DNA from: Massilia phyllostachyos | GTDB lineage: Bacteria > Pseudomonadota > Gammaproteobacteria > Burkholderiales > Burkholderiaceae_D | Direction of reading: 5' to 3' | Assembly: GCF_021044825.1 (NCBI RefSeq) | Contig: NZ_JAJNOC010000011.1 | Location: forward strand, 62,001 to 126,000 | DNA: 64,000 nucleotides | Part shown: in pieces, positions 43,024 to 51,586 of the stretch | How positions within the stretch are numbered: position 1 is the first letter of the stretch | Layout of the letters: each line of letters opens with the position of its first letter | Made by a program: the position numbers and the translations under genes | Notes under the pieces: generated by a model | Seen by the model: only the letters and a program-made list of their open reading frames with translations | Databases searched by the model: none | What the model was told of the DNA's origin: nothing

Positions 43024-44193
43024 TTATTTGCCCTGCACGGCGCTGGCGCCGGTGGCGGCGCTGGCGACACGCGCGGTCGCCATTTCGACCGTCTGGCCAT
43101 CCTTCAGGTTCGAGGTCGGGGAACGCAGCACGACGTCGCCCTGGGCCAGGCCCTGCTTGATCTCGACGTTGCCGGTGCGCGGGTCGCGCGCGCCGACCAC
43201 CAGGTCGACCTTGCTCAATTTCTTGTCCTTGATGCGCCAGGTATAGGCCTTGTCTCCGGCTTTCACCAGCGCGGCTTCGGGCAGCATCAGGGCGTCGGTC
43301 GAGGCGGCGTCGACGCGGCCTTCGGCGTACAGGCCGGCCACTTTCGGCTGGGCCTTGTCGGCGAATTCGATCACGACTTCGACCTGGCGGGTGACGGCGT
43401 TGGCGGCCGGGTCGATGCGCTTGATGACGCCGGCGAACTGCTGGTCGCCATAGCCGTTCACGCGGAAGTTCACTTTCTGGCCGATCCGGACCGAGGCGAT
43501 CGAGTCGGCCGAGACGCGGCCCTGGAAGCGCATGCTGTTCGGATCGATGACCTTGACCAGTTCCTTGCCGATGGTGGCGGTGTCGCCGGCCGAGACCTTG
43601 CGCTCCGAGACGATGCCGTCGAAGGGCGCGCGCACCACGGTCCGGTTCAGCTGCTGGCGCGCGGTGGCGGCGCGGCTTTTCGCGGCCGACAATTCGCTCT
43701 GCAGCGAGTTGCGGCGCACTTCGGCTTCGTCCAGGCCGACGGCCGAGGTCATGCCGGAGGCGCGCAGGGTCTTCATGCGCTCGAGCTGGCGGTTGGCCTG
43801 GTCCAGCGCCTGGCTGGCGGCGCGCACGGCTTCGTCGGCAGACGAAACGGTGTCGCGGATCGCGGTTTCATCCAGGCGCGCCAGCACGTCGCCGCGCTTG
43901 ACCGGGTCGCCATTCTCTTTCAGCACCTGCAGCACCACGGCCGAGACTTCGGCGCGCAGGTCGGCCTTGCGCTCCGGCTGGATCGAACCGGTCACCACCG
44001 GGCCGCTGGTGAGCGTATCGCTCTGGATGGTCAGCACGTCTTCCGGCGCGACCTGCAGCTGCGTCGGGCGCTTGTCCTTCGCGTCGGCCTTGGCGGTGGC
44101 CTTTGCCCCATCGGCGCCCGGCTTGGCAGGCTCCTTGCTGCAGGCGGCGAGCGCCGTGGCGATGGCAAGGACGAGTAGTGTTTTGCGCAGCAT
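43024..44193 (-). CDS. RND efflux periplasmic adaptor (membrane fusion) lipoprotein
   Basis: A 389-residue adaptor that links the pump to an outer-membrane channel. The lipobox ALAAC has Cys18. Then come a Lys/Ala linker, a barrel-sandwich half GSIQPERKADLRAEVSAVV, a helical hairpin (about 110-165), the second lipoyl half with RAPFDGIVSERKVSAGD, a beta-barrel domain (about 225-300) and a membrane-proximal C-terminus. It is the first gene of a two-gene operon with the pump. No TetR or other regulator gene is adjacent. Confidence 0.94.
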   Translation of the reverse strand: MLRKTLLVLAIATALAACSKEPAKPGADGAKATAKADAKDKRPTQLQVAPEDVLTIQSDTLTSGPVVTGSIQPERKADLRAEVSAVVLQVLKENGDPVKRGDVLARLDETAIRDTVSSADEAVRAASQALDQANRQLERMKTLRASGMTSAVGLDEAEVRRNSLQSELSAAKSRAATARQQLNRTVVRAPFDGIVSERKVSAGDTATIGKELVKVIDPNSMRFQGRVSADSIASVRIGQKVNFRVNGYGDQQFAGVIKRIDPAANAVTRQVEVVIEFADKAQPKVAGLYAEGRVDAASTDALMLPEAALVKAGDKAYTWRIKDKKLSKVDLVVGARDPRTGNVEIKQGLAQGDVVLRSPTSNLKDGQTVEMATARVASAATGASAVQGK

Positions 44194-44441
44194 GTGGTTC
44201 TCCAGAGAATGGACTCAGTGTAGTTCTTGTAAAAGACGCAGATATGAACAGCCAGCGCGCAGTATTCAGGAGTGCCCTGGGAGCGTCAATTGACGACTCT
44301 GCATACTGCGGAAATCGAGGGATGAAATGCGGTATGGGGCGACGAACTGCATTCGGAATGGATGAAATGCGTCCGATTCCGGACAGCTTGCGGACGGGGC
44401 GGACGTCCGGCTTGTTCGCCCCTGTTCCGTATGTAGATGGG

Positions 44442-44858
44442 TCAGCCGAAAATCGCGTGGACCAGGAAGCCCATGCCGATGCCGGTCGCGATGCCGCCGC
44501 CGATCTCGACCAGGGTGTGGCCCATGCGCTCGCGCAGCACCGTGTGGCCGGTCGTTTCCCTGGCCAGGCGGTTGATCGCGCTGGCCTGGCGGCCGACGTG
44601 CTGGCGCAGGCTGTTGGCGTCGATCATGACGATGAAGGCGAGCGTGACCGCCACGCCGAAGGCCGGGTGGCCGATGCCTTCGCGCAGGGCGATCAGGGTC
44701 GCCATGCTGCTGACGACGGAGCTATGGTTGCTGGGGAAGCCGCCGTTGCCCACCAAATTGAAGGCCCAGCGGCGCTGGCGCACGCTGGTGATCAGGAACT
44801 TGATCGGACCGACCACCATCCAGGTCAGCACGGGTGTGACGAGATACGCAAAATCCAT
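44442..44858 (-). CDS. Divergent PAP2-family membrane protein
   Basis: A 138-residue integral membrane protein of the divergent PAP2 (DUF212) family. The signature GGFPSNHSSVVSSMATLIALREG contains the PSxH core of PAP2 phosphatases, and GHTVLRERMGHTLVEIGGGI the second His region. About four membrane helices are seen. The natural substrate is unknown in this family; a lipid phosphate is plausible. Confidence 0.85.
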   Translation of the reverse strand: MDFAYLVTPVLTWMVVGPIKFLITSVRQRRWAFNLVGNGGFPSNHSSVVSSMATLIALREGIGHPAFGVAVTLAFIVMIDANSLRQHVGRQASAINRLARETTGHTVLRERMGHTLVEIGGGIATGIGMGFLVHAIFG

Positions 44859-45004
44859 TGTCTCTTCCAGGTGATTTAATGCCGGCCAGAATTATCTCAG
44901 AAGCAAGCTAATACAGATACTTTTTCCGAAGCATTCTCGCGCCGCGGCCGGGGCCGGAACGTTATGATGTTGGTAAGACACATAAATAATCACAAGGGGG
45001 TTGT

Positions 45005-46042
45005 ATGCGGCATTTCCGGCTGTCGTTCATCGTCACGGTCATCCTGATGGCCCTGGCCGGCTGGTGGGGGTACGAGCACCGCGGCGTCGCCGGAATGCTA
45101 CAGGCCTTGTGGATCACCGCCATCCTCGGCGTGCTGGAAGTGTCGCTTTCTTTCGACAATGCGGTCGTCAACGCCTCGGTGCTGCGCGGTTGGAACGAGT
45201 TCTGGCGCAAATTATTCCTCACGGTCGGCATCCTGGTGGCGGTGTTCGGCATGCGCCTGCTGTTCCCCCTCGTGATCGTCTCGGCGGCGACGAGCCTGGG
45301 CCTGGTCGAGGTCTGGCATATGGCGATCGACAACCCGACTGAATATTCGCGCCACCTGACCGAGAAGCATGCCGAAGTATCCGCCTTCGGCGGCGCCTTC
45401 CTGATGCTGGTGTTCCTGAACTTCCTCTTCGACGAAGAGAAGGAATTGCACTGGCTCGGCTGGCTCGAGGAAAAGGTCGGCCAGTACGGCACCGAGGGGC
45501 TGGCCGTGCTGCTGACCCTCTCGGCCGTGTGCGGCGCCATGTACCTGATGGAACCGGCCCGCAAACTTCCGGTCCTGATCGCCGGCGTCAGCGGGGTGCT
45601 GGTGTATATCGGCGTGCAGTGGATCAGCGGCTTGCTGGAAAAGGAGGAACACGACCCGACGGTCGGCAAGATGATCTCCCAGGGCAGCATCGGCGGTTTC
45701 CTCTACCTGGAGGTGTTGGACGCTTCGTTCAGCTTCGACGGCGTGATCGGGGCCTTCGCCATCACCAACGACGTCGTCATCATCATGCTCGGCCTGGCGA
45801 TCGGCGCCATGTTCGTGCGTTCGATGACGGTGTTCCTGGTCTACAAGGGCACGCTCGAGCAGTTCGTCTACCTGGAACACGGCGCCCACTATGCGATCGG
45901 CATCCTGGCCCTGATCATGTTCGCCAGCGTGCACTACCACATCCCGGAATGGTTCACGGGGCTGTCGGGGCTGGCCTTCATCCTGGTGTCGCTGTGGTCG
46001 TCGGTGCGCTATCGCAAGCGCATGGAGGGGCAGGCGGCGTAA
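45005..46042 (+). CDS. DUF475/TerC-like integral membrane protein
   Basis: A 345-residue protein with about nine membrane helices. The paired acidic motifs EVSLSFDNAVVNASVLR (about 40-56) and EVLDASFSFDGVIGAFAITND (about 235-256) match the DUF475 branch of the TerC superfamily, proposed to move metal ions such as Mn2+. AAGGGGG precedes the start. I looked for a yybP-ykoY manganese riboswitch upstream and did not see one. Confidence 0.88.
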   Translation: MRHFRLSFIVTVILMALAGWWGYEHRGVAGMLQALWITAILGVLEVSLSFDNAVVNASVLRGWNEFWRKLFLTVGILVAVFGMRLLFPLVIVSAATSLGLVEVWHMAIDNPTEYSRHLTEKHAEVSAFGGAFLMLVFLNFLFDEEKELHWLGWLEEKVGQYGTEGLAVLLTLSAVCGAMYLMEPARKLPVLIAGVSGVLVYIGVQWISGLLEKEEHDPTVGKMISQGSIGGFLYLEVLDASFSFDGVIGAFAITNDVVIIMLGLAIGAMFVRSMTVFLVYKGTLEQFVYLEHGAHYAIGILALIMFASVHYHIPEWFTGLSGLAFILVSLWSSVRYRKRMEGQAA

Positions 46043-46124
46043 TTTTGCGAATCAAGCCGGGCATGGCAGAATGTGCCCGGCCGCAGCTGCTGCCATCCTG
46101 ACAACCCTAACCGAACCGCCTGCC

Positions 46125-46532
46125 ATGCCTAAGACCATGCCGAAACGCGCCACCGCCCTCCTCCTGTCCGTCCTCGCGGCCATCATCGTGCTGTTCGCGC
46201 TGTATACCTGGTTCACCCTGAGCTGGTCGTACTCGGAAGGCGAACGGGCGGGCTACCTGCAGAAGTTTTCCAAGAAGGGCTGGCTGTGCAAGACCTGGGA
46301 AGGCGAGATCCTGCTGTCGAGCATGCCGGGGGCGATTCCGGAGCGCTTCGCATTCACGGTGCGGGATGAGGCGGTGGTGAAGCAGTTGCAGAATGCGATG
46401 GGGCAGCGGGTGCAGATTTCGTATGAACAGCACGTGGGGGTGCCGACGTCGTGCTTTGGGGAGACAGAGTATTTTGCCTCGAAGGCGGTGACGGGGCCGG
46501 TGAATCCGGTGGGGGCGAATCAAGGGTTGTGA
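46125..46532 (+). CDS. Hypothetical membrane-anchored protein
   Basis: A 135-residue protein. It begins MPKTMPKRATALLLSVLAAIIVLFALYTWF, one N-terminal membrane helix, followed by a short periplasmic domain with SEGERAGYLQKFSKKGWLCKTWEGEI and two cysteines (about 57 and 112). The EGERAGYLQKFSKKG segment recurs in small uncharacterised proteins of many Gram-negatives. No function is assigned. It lies about 80 nt after the DUF475 gene and may be co-transcribed. Confidence 0.75.
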   Translation: MPKTMPKRATALLLSVLAAIIVLFALYTWFTLSWSYSEGERAGYLQKFSKKGWLCKTWEGEILLSSMPGAIPERFAFTVRDEAVVKQLQNAMGQRVQISYEQHVGVPTSCFGETEYFASKAVTGPVNPVGANQGL

Positions 46533-46584
46533 TTCGCTGCAGGTATTGATGAGGTACTTTTGATATGCGTGGCATATCACGGGA

Positions 46585-46615
46585 ACTTGGATCCCGGCCG
46601 TCGCCGGGATGACGT
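46585..46615. repeat. REP-like palindrome
   Basis: GGATCCCGGC-CGTC-GCCGGGATGACG, matching the common REP pattern that ends in GATGACG. It lies directly after a small gene. Confidence 0.65.
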
Positions 46616-46673
46616 GCTGCTGTTAATACGTAATGGAAGTTTGAGCGCGACGCTGCGTTAGCCCCAAGACCGT

Positions 46674-46736
46674 CGTACGCCCCAATGGGGCCTACGACTT
46701 TCGGCGCAGGCTGGAACAATGCCACTGGCATTGTTC
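46674..46736. repeat. Two adjacent hairpins in the gap before the coiled-coil gene
   Basis: GTCGTA-C-GCCCC-AAT-GGGGC-C-TACGAC and, 20 nt later, GGAACAATGCCA-C-TGGCATTGTTCC (12-bp perfect arms at 46712-46736). Neither has a proper T-run. They may be a convergent transcript end or part of a small RNA. Confidence 0.55.
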
Positions 46737-46765
46737 CGCCTAATTTGACTTTCGTAATAAACCAC

Positions 46766-49111
46766 CTACTCTTCGTTCTTCCGCTGACTAGCAATCACAT
46801 CCGCCAACCTGGTCGCCGCCTGCGTCGCCGACGCCGGCTGCTTGAACCTTCCCAGCACCTCGCGCGTGATATTCACCGACGCCACCCGGTGCTCCGCCTC
46901 CGCCTTGCGTTCCCCCAGCGCCTTCTCGGTCGCGCCCAACTCGTCGACACGCTGCGCCTCCAGGTCCGCCAGCTCCTTGCGCGCTTCCATCATCCGCTGC
47001 GTCGCCTCCGCCGCCTTGCGCTGCATGTCGGCGTGGCGCTGGGCGTGTTCCAGCAGCGCGCGCTGGGCGTCGCGTTTCTCGACCGCCGCCTGCAATCCGG
47101 CCAGCTCGGCCGCTTCGCGTTCGCGCGCCAGGCGTGCCTGTTCTTCCTCGGCGGCGGCGCGGGCCAGCGCGGCCTGGGCGGCGGCCTGTTCGGAGGCCAG
47201 GCGCGCGGCGGCGGCGTCGGTGGCGCGGGAATCGGCTTGCGCCTGCTGGCGCTGGGCTTCCAGCTTGCGCTCGACCTGGGCCAGCGATTCGCGCGCCGCC
47301 TCGGTGCTGGTCCGTTCGGAGGCGATGGACGCCTCCAGCAAATCCAGCTGGCGGCGTTCGAGCGCGGCGCGCTCGGCCTGCTGCGAGGCCAGGTCGGCAG
47401 CCTTGCGCGCGTGGCTGCGCTGGGCGGCGGCCGCCGCCTCGGCCTGCTCCGCTTCCTCGATGGCATGGCGCGCCTGTTCGCGCTGGGCTTCCAGCGCCGA
47501 CTGTTGCGCCGCTTCGGCGCGGCGTTCGGCGTCCAGCTGTTCGCGCAGCCGGGCCGCCGTCTCGCTGGCGGCATGGGCGCGGCGCTCCGCGGCCTGGGCC
47601 AGCTCGCGTTCGAGCTGCAATTGTTCCTGCTCGCGCGCCAGGGCCGCTTCCTCCGCGGCGGCGCGCTCGCGTTCGGCCTGCAGCAGATCCTGCGCGCCTT
47701 GCGCGCGGCGCTGCGCGGCCTCGTCCGCCTGCTGCTGGAGCGCGGCCTGCTCCCGCACGGCCGACATTGCCGCTTCGTCGGCCGCGTTTTCCCGCGCTTT
47801 CACTTCGACAGCTTCCCGCGCCAGGGCAGCGCGTTCCTCGGCCAGGGCGCGCGCACGCTGCTCTTCCTCGGCCTGCTGCAGCGCAGCTTCGCGCGCGGCG
47901 TCGTCGGCCGCGGCGCGTTCGCGCGCATGGCCGGCCGCGGCGGTCTCGGCGTCCAGCCGGGCCTGGGCCTGGCGGCTCGCTTCTTCCTCGGCCAGGGCGC
48001 GTTCTTCGGACACTTCGCGCAGCCTGCGGTCGGCCTCGATGCGCGCCTCGGTGGCGGCCAGGATGCGGGTCTCGGCTTCGCGCCGCGCCTGTGCGCTGGC
48101 GGCGGCCATCTGCTCCAGGCGCTCGCGGTGGGTGGCGGCGTCGCGGATTTCCTTTTCGGTCTCGAGGCGCATGCGCAGCGACTGGGCGGCGACGCGCTCG
48201 GACTCGGCCTGGGCCAGCGCGATCGCCTCGCGTTCCTGTTCGATGTGGGCCAGGGCGCGCGCCTCTTCCAGCGCACGCGCCTCGGCCGCCGCGCGCGCGA
48301 AGCTCGAGGCCAGCGCGACCTGGTCGGCGCGCTCGCGCTGCTGGGTCAGTTCCAGGGCCTCGGCTTCGGCCTGGGCCAGCTTCTCGGCGGTATGGCGGGC
48401 GGCGCGTTCGGCGCGTTCGCGCTCGCGCGCCAGGATCGCCACGCGCGCATCGGCGCTGGCGTTGTGCAGCACTTCTTCCTTGGCCGCCTCGACCGCCGCC
48501 ATGCGCTCGGCCGCCTGCAGGCGCGCCTGCTCGGTCTGGACCAGCAATTCCTCGGCGGCCCGCGCCGCCTGCGCCGCCATCTCGGCCTGCACCTCGACCT
48601 GGGCGGCTGCGCGGCGCCGCGCTTCTTCCTCCTGGCGGGTGCGGGTTTCGAGCGCCATGCGGGTCTCGGCATCCTGCTGGACGCGGGCGCGCAGGTCGGC
48701 GGTTTCCTGGCGGATCGCTTCCACCCGCTCGTTCGAGGCCTGGGCCGCGGCGCGCAGGGATTCGAGGCGGTCGCGGTCGGCGGCGATCGCCTGTTCGGCG
48801 GCCTGGGCGCTGGCCAGGGCGGCGGCGGTCGCGGCCGCGTCCATGGCGGCGCGCTCCTCGGCCAGCGAACGGGCGCGCGCCTCGGCGTGGGCGCGGCTCT
48901 CGGCGGCGACGTTGGCCTTGGCCTCGGCCTCGACGCGGGCAATGGCTTCCTGGATCTCGCGCATTTCCATGGGCGCCCGTCCCGCTGCCGGCGGCGCTTC
49001 ACCCTCTGCCGCTGGTACCGCGCTCCCTGCATGGGAGAGGTCGATCGTGAAATCGGTGTCGTCGGGCTGGGGCTTGGTCGGTTCCATAGGCATTCTCGAA
49101 TTGAACTGCAT
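46766..49111 (-). CDS. Very long Ala/Glu/Arg coiled-coil protein, function unknown
   Basis: A 781-residue cytoplasmic protein with no membrane helix and no signal peptide. A short acidic N-terminus (about residues 1-45, EPTKPQPDDTDFTIDLSHAG) precedes some 690 residues of uninterrupted charged helix, about 60 percent Ala, Glu, Arg and Gln, with no Pro or Gly breaks of note. A more ordinary C-terminal segment (about 745-781, VNITREVLGRFKQPASATQAATRLADVI) closes it. The longest start is given; MEPTKPQ at 49087 has a better-spaced GAGA. Sequence of this composition is hard to assign to a family by eye. A structural or scaffold role is an inference. Confidence 0.8.
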   Translation of the reverse strand: MQFNSRMPMEPTKPQPDDTDFTIDLSHAGSAVPAAEGEAPPAAGRAPMEMREIQEAIARVEAEAKANVAAESRAHAEARARSLAEERAAMDAAATAAALASAQAAEQAIAADRDRLESLRAAAQASNERVEAIRQETADLRARVQQDAETRMALETRTRQEEEARRRAAAQVEVQAEMAAQAARAAEELLVQTEQARLQAAERMAAVEAAKEEVLHNASADARVAILARERERAERAARHTAEKLAQAEAEALELTQQRERADQVALASSFARAAAEARALEEARALAHIEQEREAIALAQAESERVAAQSLRMRLETEKEIRDAATHRERLEQMAAASAQARREAETRILAATEARIEADRRLREVSEERALAEEEASRQAQARLDAETAAAGHARERAAADDAAREAALQQAEEEQRARALAEERAALAREAVEVKARENAADEAAMSAVREQAALQQQADEAAQRRAQGAQDLLQAERERAAAEEAALAREQEQLQLERELAQAAERRAHAASETAARLREQLDAERRAEAAQQSALEAQREQARHAIEEAEQAEAAAAAQRSHARKAADLASQQAERAALERRQLDLLEASIASERTSTEAARESLAQVERKLEAQRQQAQADSRATDAAAARLASEQAAAQAALARAAAEEEQARLAREREAAELAGLQAAVEKRDAQRALLEHAQRHADMQRKAAEATQRMMEARKELADLEAQRVDELGATEKALGERKAEAEHRVASVNITREVLGRFKQPASATQAATRLADVIASQRKNEE

Positions 49112-49245
49112 CGATTCGATTATCCGGCAAATTGCGCAACCATGCCACGCCGAACTAGACCGAGATATACCTGCAATTCATGGCTAAGCCGACACCATCT
49201 CCGGCGCACCATACTCATATCAGGTGCAATCCATCCCGGACAACA

Positions 49246-51492
49246 CTACTGCACTGCCGCTGACGCCGGTTCATCCGGAATGCTGCACAGCCCGTTGAGT
49301 CGGCTACATAGCTGCATGCCACCACTCAGGGCCGAGAGACTCATGGCCTGCTGTGCAGCCTGTGAAATGAACCAGCCGAGAGGGGCTTGGCGCTGGCGAT
49401 TCACCATCGCACAAAGGTCATCCGGGGAAACCTCAGCACGTATCGACTGTCTGAACGCACTTTCAAGGTTGTATTGAATATCCACGACGTTCAGTTTTAA
49501 GCTGCTTCTCCGTAAATCATGCGCCGCAGCCATGGCATTCGCACTGCGGACTTTGAACAACGATGAAAGCTCCAATCCCAACTCTCGGCGTGGTGGGGCA
49601 TATGGTATGCAGCTGCCGTCGGAAGGTGGATTACCGTCGATGTTCAGTACATAAAGCTTTTTCGAATCGAATCGCTGAGTATTGGCTTCGAGGAATTCCA
49701 GAAGAGTGGTCGCGCCGGAATTATCGACGTAGCCCCCATCAAGTAAGACATGGTCCTTGTTGTCTACGACGAACCGCCCTGGTGGCGAGACCAACGGAAA
49801 ACGAGCGCTGTGCAACACGGCCTGTCCCACTGTGATTCGGGACACTGCACGGGCGTACTTGATACCCATGCGCTGGAATGTCGCGACCGGGCGCGTCGAG
49901 AACCAGGCGCGTTCGCCGGTAAGGCCATCCGTGGTGTTGAAATAGACTGCCGGCGGCACAGCTATTCCGCCAGTCAGGTCAGTCAATCGCCTTGCAAGGC
50001 CAACTGCGGGCGGCTGGCGATCTGGCGCATCTCGCTCGAAGCTGGCAAGCGCCCCGGCCTGCCAACTATCGAGCAGAGCCTGTCCGCGCGCGGCTGTCGA
50101 GTTCGGGAAAAATAGATCATGAAAGGCTAGCTTGGCAACGACCGGCGATAAATGATCCCTGCCTAAAGCATACGCAACCAGGCCCTGGAGCTGAGCGTTC
50201 CTCGCGGGGTCCGGAACAGTACAGGTCCAGCCACCTCGCGCCACGAAGTCCTGGCGCAGGGCCAAGTACATGGCGATGCCAAGGCTGCCGCCCGATACGC
50301 CGCTCGCGGCGACAAGACCCTCACCGAATCGCCCGCAGGTCATGTCATCCATTCTGGCAAGCACCAGCCCTGTAAATAGTGCTGCGCGCAAGCCGCCGCC
50401 GTGCGCATTTACGGCAAACTGGTACTGAGGCAGGTTAGTGGATAGCGAAGCCGGCACCATGGAGGCTGGCTGAGGCCGTACATCCATCGTCTCCTCACCA
50501 AATTGCATTTGCCCGCGCCAGACCAGGAAGGTAACGATGAGTAATGTGGCCAAGGCAGGCCATCCAGGAGTAAAGAAGAAGAAGCGACGCATCAGCAGCG
50601 TCAACGGAGTCAACATCAAAACGAGCAAACTAATCGTCAGCAGGACGACTGCAGCCGGCCCTATCTTGCTAGCAGATTCGACAGGAATGAAGGACAGGAC
50701 GAGTGCGCCAGCGGCACCGATGCTAAACAGCGTTACAACTCTGCGACGCATGCTGCGATGGCGAATGGATGACAGGTGCTCCATTCTGGAAAATCGCCGC
50801 AACCAGCGGCGGCGAATGTCGAGCGCAAGCAGTAATAAGGGCGGCAATAAAGTCTCCGCCGTCAGGAGAAATACCATTCGTCCACTGTTGGCGACGAAGA
50901 AAACGCAAAACAGCAAGAGGACGACTCCCACGACACACATCGTAAGCCACTTACGCGCAGGGAAAAAATGGTTCAGCGAGACGAGGATTGGGCCAAGGAG
51001 CAACATAATCAAGATGTGCCGTATTGCGTCCATCCCGACCGCACTCGCGGCGGCAAGAATCAACACCGTAGACAATGCCGCAGCCGATGCAAACCCAAGG
51101 AGTCTCGGGCCCCATGTCACAGCCAGTCTGACCGCTCCAAGCGCTTCGCGCTTGCGCAGGTAGGAGGGAATACTGTGCCGCGCGTCGATCGTACATAGCA
51201 GACGGGCGGCATACCAAACGGTCATTGCGAGAACCAGCTGCGCGATGACAATCCACATTAGACGAACCCGGTTGGTCTTGGCGCCGATGCCGGTTTCAGT
51301 CAGCGCATAGAGGACCTCTTGGGCTTGGGGAATGAATCCAAGCAGCATATACACCAATGCAACTGCGAGCATGGGTATCAGGCACAGCCCAGCCAAGACA
51401 TATAACCAGGCGATCAAGAAGCGTATGGTGGCTACCATGGCACGCTTCTCATTATTCGAAGTGCTATTGCTGGCAACAGGTGTCATGACCAC
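49246..51492 (-). CDS. Membrane-anchored patatin-like phospholipase
   Basis: A 748-residue protein. The N-terminal 330 residues hold about eight hydrophobic helices. The C-terminal half is a patatin hydrolase: oxyanion loop NAHGGGLRAALF (about 364-375), nucleophile Ser400 in GVSGGSLG, and catalytic Asp585 in LLDGGYVDNSGA. The hydrolase is thus complete and would act on lipids at the membrane. Codon use is visibly less GC-rich than in neighbouring genes and the upstream 90 nt are AT-rich, which suggests a different history. The two N-terminal Met at 1 and 3, and a third at 19, leave the exact start open. Confidence 0.88.
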   Translation of the reverse strand: MVMTPVASNSTSNNEKRAMVATIRFLIAWLYVLAGLCLIPMLAVALVYMLLGFIPQAQEVLYALTETGIGAKTNRVRLMWIVIAQLVLAMTVWYAARLLCTIDARHSIPSYLRKREALGAVRLAVTWGPRLLGFASAAALSTVLILAAASAVGMDAIRHILIMLLLGPILVSLNHFFPARKWLTMCVVGVVLLLFCVFFVANSGRMVFLLTAETLLPPLLLLALDIRRRWLRRFSRMEHLSSIRHRSMRRRVVTLFSIGAAGALVLSFIPVESASKIGPAAVVLLTISLLVLMLTPLTLLMRRFFFFTPGWPALATLLIVTFLVWRGQMQFGEETMDVRPQPASMVPASLSTNLPQYQFAVNAHGGGLRAALFTGLVLARMDDMTCGRFGEGLVAASGVSGGSLGIAMYLALRQDFVARGGWTCTVPDPARNAQLQGLVAYALGRDHLSPVVAKLAFHDLFFPNSTAARGQALLDSWQAGALASFERDAPDRQPPAVGLARRLTDLTGGIAVPPAVYFNTTDGLTGERAWFSTRPVATFQRMGIKYARAVSRITVGQAVLHSARFPLVSPPGRFVVDNKDHVLLDGGYVDNSGATTLLEFLEANTQRFDSKKLYVLNIDGNPPSDGSCIPYAPPRRELGLELSSLFKVRSANAMAAAHDLRRSSLKLNVVDIQYNLESAFRQSIRAEVSPDDLCAMVNRQRQAPLGWFISQAAQQAMSLSALSGGMQLCSRLNGLCSIPDEPASAAVQ

Positions 51493-51586
51493 ATCTCCTA
51501 TGGTTGAGATGTGATTATACTTTTGAGAATTTATATTTTATTACCATTAGTAAAAAAAATACAAAATTACAACACTTTCTCTCGAC
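51493..51586. other. AT-rich gap before the patatin gene
   Basis: A strikingly AT-rich stretch (about 51510-51575) with poly-A and TATATTTTATTA runs separates the patatin and srkA genes. Promoter elements of the patatin gene probably lie here, but no clear -35 was picked. Confidence 0.4.

Noticed and set aside
39769..44178. A 1469-codon open frame antisense to the RND pump and adaptor
   Set aside because: It crosses two real genes and their junction and is rich in His/Arg/Gln/Asp without any recognisable motif. It is a shadow frame.
44859..45004. yybP-ykoY manganese riboswitch before the DUF475/TerC-like gene
   Set aside because: The region is short, AT-rich and lacks the paired GGGGAGUA-type loops.
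49246..51492. Patatin as an effector of a CBASS-type defence operon
   Set aside because: No nucleotidyltransferase, sensor or ancillary gene lies next to it, and the N-terminal membrane region is unlike CapV.
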